Positions 34,693 through 36,654 of a stretch of 36,654 nt of DNA are shown here, one piece after another. The DNA lies in contig NZ_OPYN01000102.1 of assembly GCF_900277125.1 (NCBI RefSeq), forward strand, positions 1 through 36,654, in the 5' to 3' direction. This DNA is from Pseudomonas inefficax. Its GTDB lineage: Bacteria > Pseudomonadota > Gammaproteobacteria > Pseudomonadales > Pseudomonadaceae. Below the pieces are notes generated by a model. The model saw only the letters and a program-made list of their open reading frames with translations, was not told the DNA's origin and searched no databases. Within the stretch, counting starts at the first letter, position 1, and the number at the start of each line of letters is the position of its first letter. The translations under genes were made by a program, and so were the position numbers.

Positions 34693-35714
34693 TTGACCAA
34701 CCACTCATTCCAGCGGGCTGCGATGGCCTGGCCGTTCTTGGCCCAGTAGGCGAAGTCGAGGGTGACCTGGTCCTGGGCGTAGGCGGTCGGCAGGTTCTGC
34801 GCGAGGTCTTTGTCCAGCTTGGCCACGCTGTCGACGTTAACCGGCGCGTAGGCGGTCTTGTTGGCGAACTCGGCCTGGCCTTCGGCGCTGCTGGCGTTGG
34901 CCAGGAACTTCATGGCAGCGTCCTTGTTCTTGGCACCTTTGGGGATGACCAGGAAGTCGGCCATGACCAGGTTCTGCTTCCAGCTCACGCCCACCGGTGC
35001 ACCGTCTTGCTGCAAGGCATAGACGCGGCCGTTCCAGAACTGGCCGAGCGAGGCTTCACCCGAGGCCAGCAGTTGCTGCGACTGGGCTCCGCCGCCCCAC
35101 CAGACGATGTCTTTCTTGATGGTGTCGAGCTTCTTGAAGGCGCGGTCCAGGTCCAGCGGGTAGAGCTTGTCGGGGGCTACGCCGTCGGCCAGCAGGGCCA
35201 GTTCCAGTACGCCCGGGCTGGGCCATTTGTACAGTGCACGCTTGCCGGGGTAGGTCTTGGTATCGAACAGTGCAGTCCAGTCCACCGGCTTGTTGGCGCC
35301 GAGTTTGCCTTCGTTGTAGCCGAGCACGAAGGAGAAGAAGAACGAGCCGACGCCATGATCGGAGACGAAGCGCGGGTCGATCTTGTCGCGCTTGATCTGG
35401 GTGAAATCGAGGGGTTCGAGCAGGCCTTCGCTGGCGGCACGCAGAGCGAAGTCGGCTTCGACGTCGACTACATCCCACTGCACATTGCCGCTCTCGACCA
35501 TGGCCTTGAGCTTGCCGTAGTCGGTGGGGCCGTCCTGTACCACTTTGATGTCGGTGGCTTTGGTGAAGGGTGCGGCCCACGCTTCTTTCTGGGCGTCCTG
35601 GGTGGTACCGCCCCAGCTGACGAAGTTCAGGCTGTCGGCGGCCTGGGCGGCCTGACATGCCAGGGTCAGCAGGCTGGCGGACAGCACTGCGGTTACACGT
35701 TTGCTCAACAGCAT
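34689..35714 (-). CDS. Polyamine-type ABC transporter periplasmic substrate-binding protein
   Basis: This is the first gene of the operon. The 341-residue product has a signal peptide ending near CQAAQAA, then the PotD/SpuD-like start SLNFVSWGGTTQDAQKEAWA, GNVQWDVVDVEADFALRAAS, the VDWTALFDTKTYPGKRALYK segment and WGGGAQSQQLLASGEASLGQ. The family binds spermidine, putrescine or related amines, but also other small amines or sugars acids, so the ligand is not settled. ATG 35714 has GAGGG upstream. A promoter with an overlapping palindrome lies 140-175 nt upstream. Confidence 0.9.
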   Translation of the reverse strand: MLLSKRVTAVLSASLLTLACQAAQAADSLNFVSWGGTTQDAQKEAWAAPFTKATDIKVVQDGPTDYGKLKAMVESGNVQWDVVDVEADFALRAASEGLLEPLDFTQIKRDKIDPRFVSDHGVGSFFFSFVLGYNEGKLGANKPVDWTALFDTKTYPGKRALYKWPSPGVLELALLADGVAPDKLYPLDLDRAFKKLDTIKKDIVWWGGGAQSQQLLASGEASLGQFWNGRVYALQQDGAPVGVSWKQNLVMADFLVIPKGAKNKDAAMKFLANASSAEGQAEFANKTAYAPVNVDSVAKLDKDLAQNLPTAYAQDQVTLDFAYWAKNGQAIAARWNEWLVK

Positions 35715-35853
35715 GGTTACGCCCTCGTTGCTTTTTGTTATTCGAGGCGGGGCTTGTGGCGCGCCCGCCAACAGTGTTCGGGGAGCAGCTAAAACAAAGT
35801 GTCTTGTGGCCGTTTGTGATTGTAGGATCCGGCCGGCAGTTTCAAGGTCTACG

Positions 35854-35888
35854 GGATATCATATTATGGTATTCCAAACTTTTGGCAA
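35854..35888 (-). promoter_or_regulatory. Predicted promoter and palindromic operator of the ABC importer
   Basis: On the minus strand TTGCCA (35888-35883) and TAATAT (35866-35861) are separated by 16 nt, giving a good sigma-70 promoter. The 22-bp imperfect palindrome GGATATCATATTATGGTATTCC (35854-35875) covers its -10 box, a typical repressor position. The leader from here to the binding-protein ATG is about 145 nt and holds no other gene. Confidence 0.55.
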
Positions 35889-35940
35889 GAGGTATGAGGC
35901 TACCGGCCATCACTCCGTGCTTTCAGAAGTAGCGTGGGCC

Positions 35941-36014
35941 CTGTGGGAGCGGGTTCACCCGCGAATGTGATGGTGATGCCACCGACGCATTCGCGGGTGA
36001 ACCCGCTCCCACAG
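35941..36014. repeat. Inverted REP pair
   Basis: Arms 35941-35967 and 35988-36014 are perfect 27-nt inverted copies (GGAGCGGGTTCACCCGCGAATG) with a 20-nt loop. They lie between the ABC importer promoter and the 3' end of the ribB-like gene, 30 nt from its stop. Confidence 0.9.
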
Positions 36015-36044
36015 GGCCCCGCTAAATCAGTTATTCATGTATTT

Positions 36045-36654
36045 TCAGCCGACCATTCCCGGCTCGAAGGGAATGCTCTGCACCACTTCCAGTTCATATC
36101 CGGCCAGCCCGGCATATTTCAGTGGCGGCCCTAGATGACGCAGCTTGCCCACGCCCAGGTCCTGCAGGATCTGCGCGCCTGTACCCACTTCCGAGTACAC
36201 CTTCGATTGCCCACGCTGGTAAGGCCGCACCGGCTGGGTCAGCTGCGGCACGCGTTCCAGCAGCGCCTGCGAGGACTCATGGTTGGCCAGGATCACCACC
36301 ACGCCGGCGCCTTCCTCGGCCACCTTCTGCAGCGCCGCCCAAAGCGTCCAGTTGGCCGGGCCTGCATATTCGGCGCCGACCAGATCGCGCAGCGGGTCGA
36401 TCACGTGCACCCGAACCAGGGTCGGCTGTTCGCGGCGGATATCGCCCATGACCATGGCCATGTGCACACCACCTTCGATGCGGTCTTCGTAGGTGACCAG
36501 GCGGAAGGTGCCATGCACGGTGGGCAGTTCGCGTTCGCCGATGCGCTTGATGGTCTGCTCGGTGCTCAGGCGGTAGTGGATGAGGTCGGCGATGGTGCCG
36601 ATCTTGATGCCATGTCGGGCAGCGAACACCTCCAGGTCCGGGCGGCGAGCCATG
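36045..36654 (-). CDS. ribB: RibB-type 3,4-dihydroxy-2-butanone-4-phosphate synthase with degenerate GTP cyclohydrolase II domain (C-terminal part, runs off the right end)
   Basis: The visible 202 residues start inside the C-terminal end of the dihydroxybutanone phosphate synthase domain (MARRPDLEVFAARHGIKIGT, IADLIHYRL) and continue into a GTP cyclohydrolase II-like domain (LPTVHGTFRLVTYEDRIEGG, LVRVHVIDPLRDLVGAEYAG). A true GTP cyclohydrolase II has a zinc site of three Cys in SECLTGD and LRCDCG; none of these is present, and the domain is about 165 residues. The domain is therefore probably inactive and may only have a structural or regulatory role, as in RibBX proteins. The synthase active site lies beyond the window. 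Riboflavin pathway membership is established for the family. Confidence 0.88.
   Translation of the reverse strand, partial: MARRPDLEVFAARHGIKIGTIADLIHYRLSTEQTIKRIGERELPTVHGTFRLVTYEDRIEGGVHMAMVMGDIRREQPTLVRVHVIDPLRDLVGAEYAGPANWTLWAALQKVAEEGAGVVVILANHESSQALLERVPQLTQPVRPYQRGQSKVYSEVGTGAQILQDLGVGKLRHLGPPLKYAGLAGYELEVVQSIPFEPGMVG

Overview
The window is a stretch of Pseudomonas chromosome, most likely from the P. putida group. The evidence is high-GC DNA, Pseudomonas-type 30-45 nt REP palindromes between many genes, and gene content typical of that group (ahpC/ahpF, an LpxO-type hydroxylase, a tsdBA-like cytochrome pair, an nfsB/Xre-RES/cysteine desulfurase cluster). The species call is inference; no rRNA or tRNA gene is present. 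Nearly all of the DNA is explained by conserved chromosomal genes. I see no prophage, integron, CRISPR array or insertion sequence with its own transposase.

Layout. 1-976: start of a molybdate ABC transporter (modA, then modB running off the left end) behind a near-perfect ModE-type operator. 1.1-2.8 kb: nitronate monooxygenase, a 56-residue protein and a DUF1883 protein, all on the minus strand. 2.9-4.9 kb: a small lipoprotein, then two overlapping dihaem cytochrome c genes resembling tsdB-tsdA (thiosulfate to tetrathionate). 5.3-10.2 kb: galU, gor, ahpC and ahpF on the plus strand, mostly an oxidative-stress block. 10.3-13.7 kb: a 62-residue protein, yceH, sstT, a GNAT acetyltransferase and an AhpD-like protein. 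13.8-16.7 kb: lpxO, thpR, and a flavodoxin-fold oxidoreductase divergent from a TetR regulator. 17.0-19.1 kb: AraC regulator divergent from yahK. 19.3-22.0 kb: a predicted beta-propeller protein divergent from sotB. 22.2-24.9 kb: LysR divergent from nfsB, then an Xre-RES toxin-antitoxin pair. 24.9-28.5 kb: IscS-like cysteine desulfurase, then LysR divergent from an acyl-CoA dehydrogenase. 28.9-31.6 kb: TerC-family membrane protein and a PstS-OmpA fusion. 31.8-35.7 kb: a four-gene polyamine-type ABC importer. 36.0 kb to the right end: the C-terminal part of a RibB protein with a degenerate GTP cyclohydrolase II domain.

Themes. Many genes face a dedicated regulator across a short intergenic region, and several of these gaps hold visible operator-like repeats: GTAANTTAC boxes (TetR), 21-bp phased direct repeats (AraC), and a TCATA-N7-TATGA box (LysR). 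REP palindromes fill most other gaps, at least three times as a pair nested inside another pair. A 175-nt REP-containing block occurs twice in opposite orientation (4951-5125 and 16720-16894) with 6 mismatches by my count, bracketing the galU-tetR segment. The best candidates for a closer look are this inverted pair, the tsdBA-like locus with its upstream palindrome, the PstS-OmpA fusion, the phased AT-rich palindromes upstream of the cysteine desulfurase, and the uncharacterised beta-propeller and micro-proteins. I found no clear evidence of a wholly new multi-gene system.
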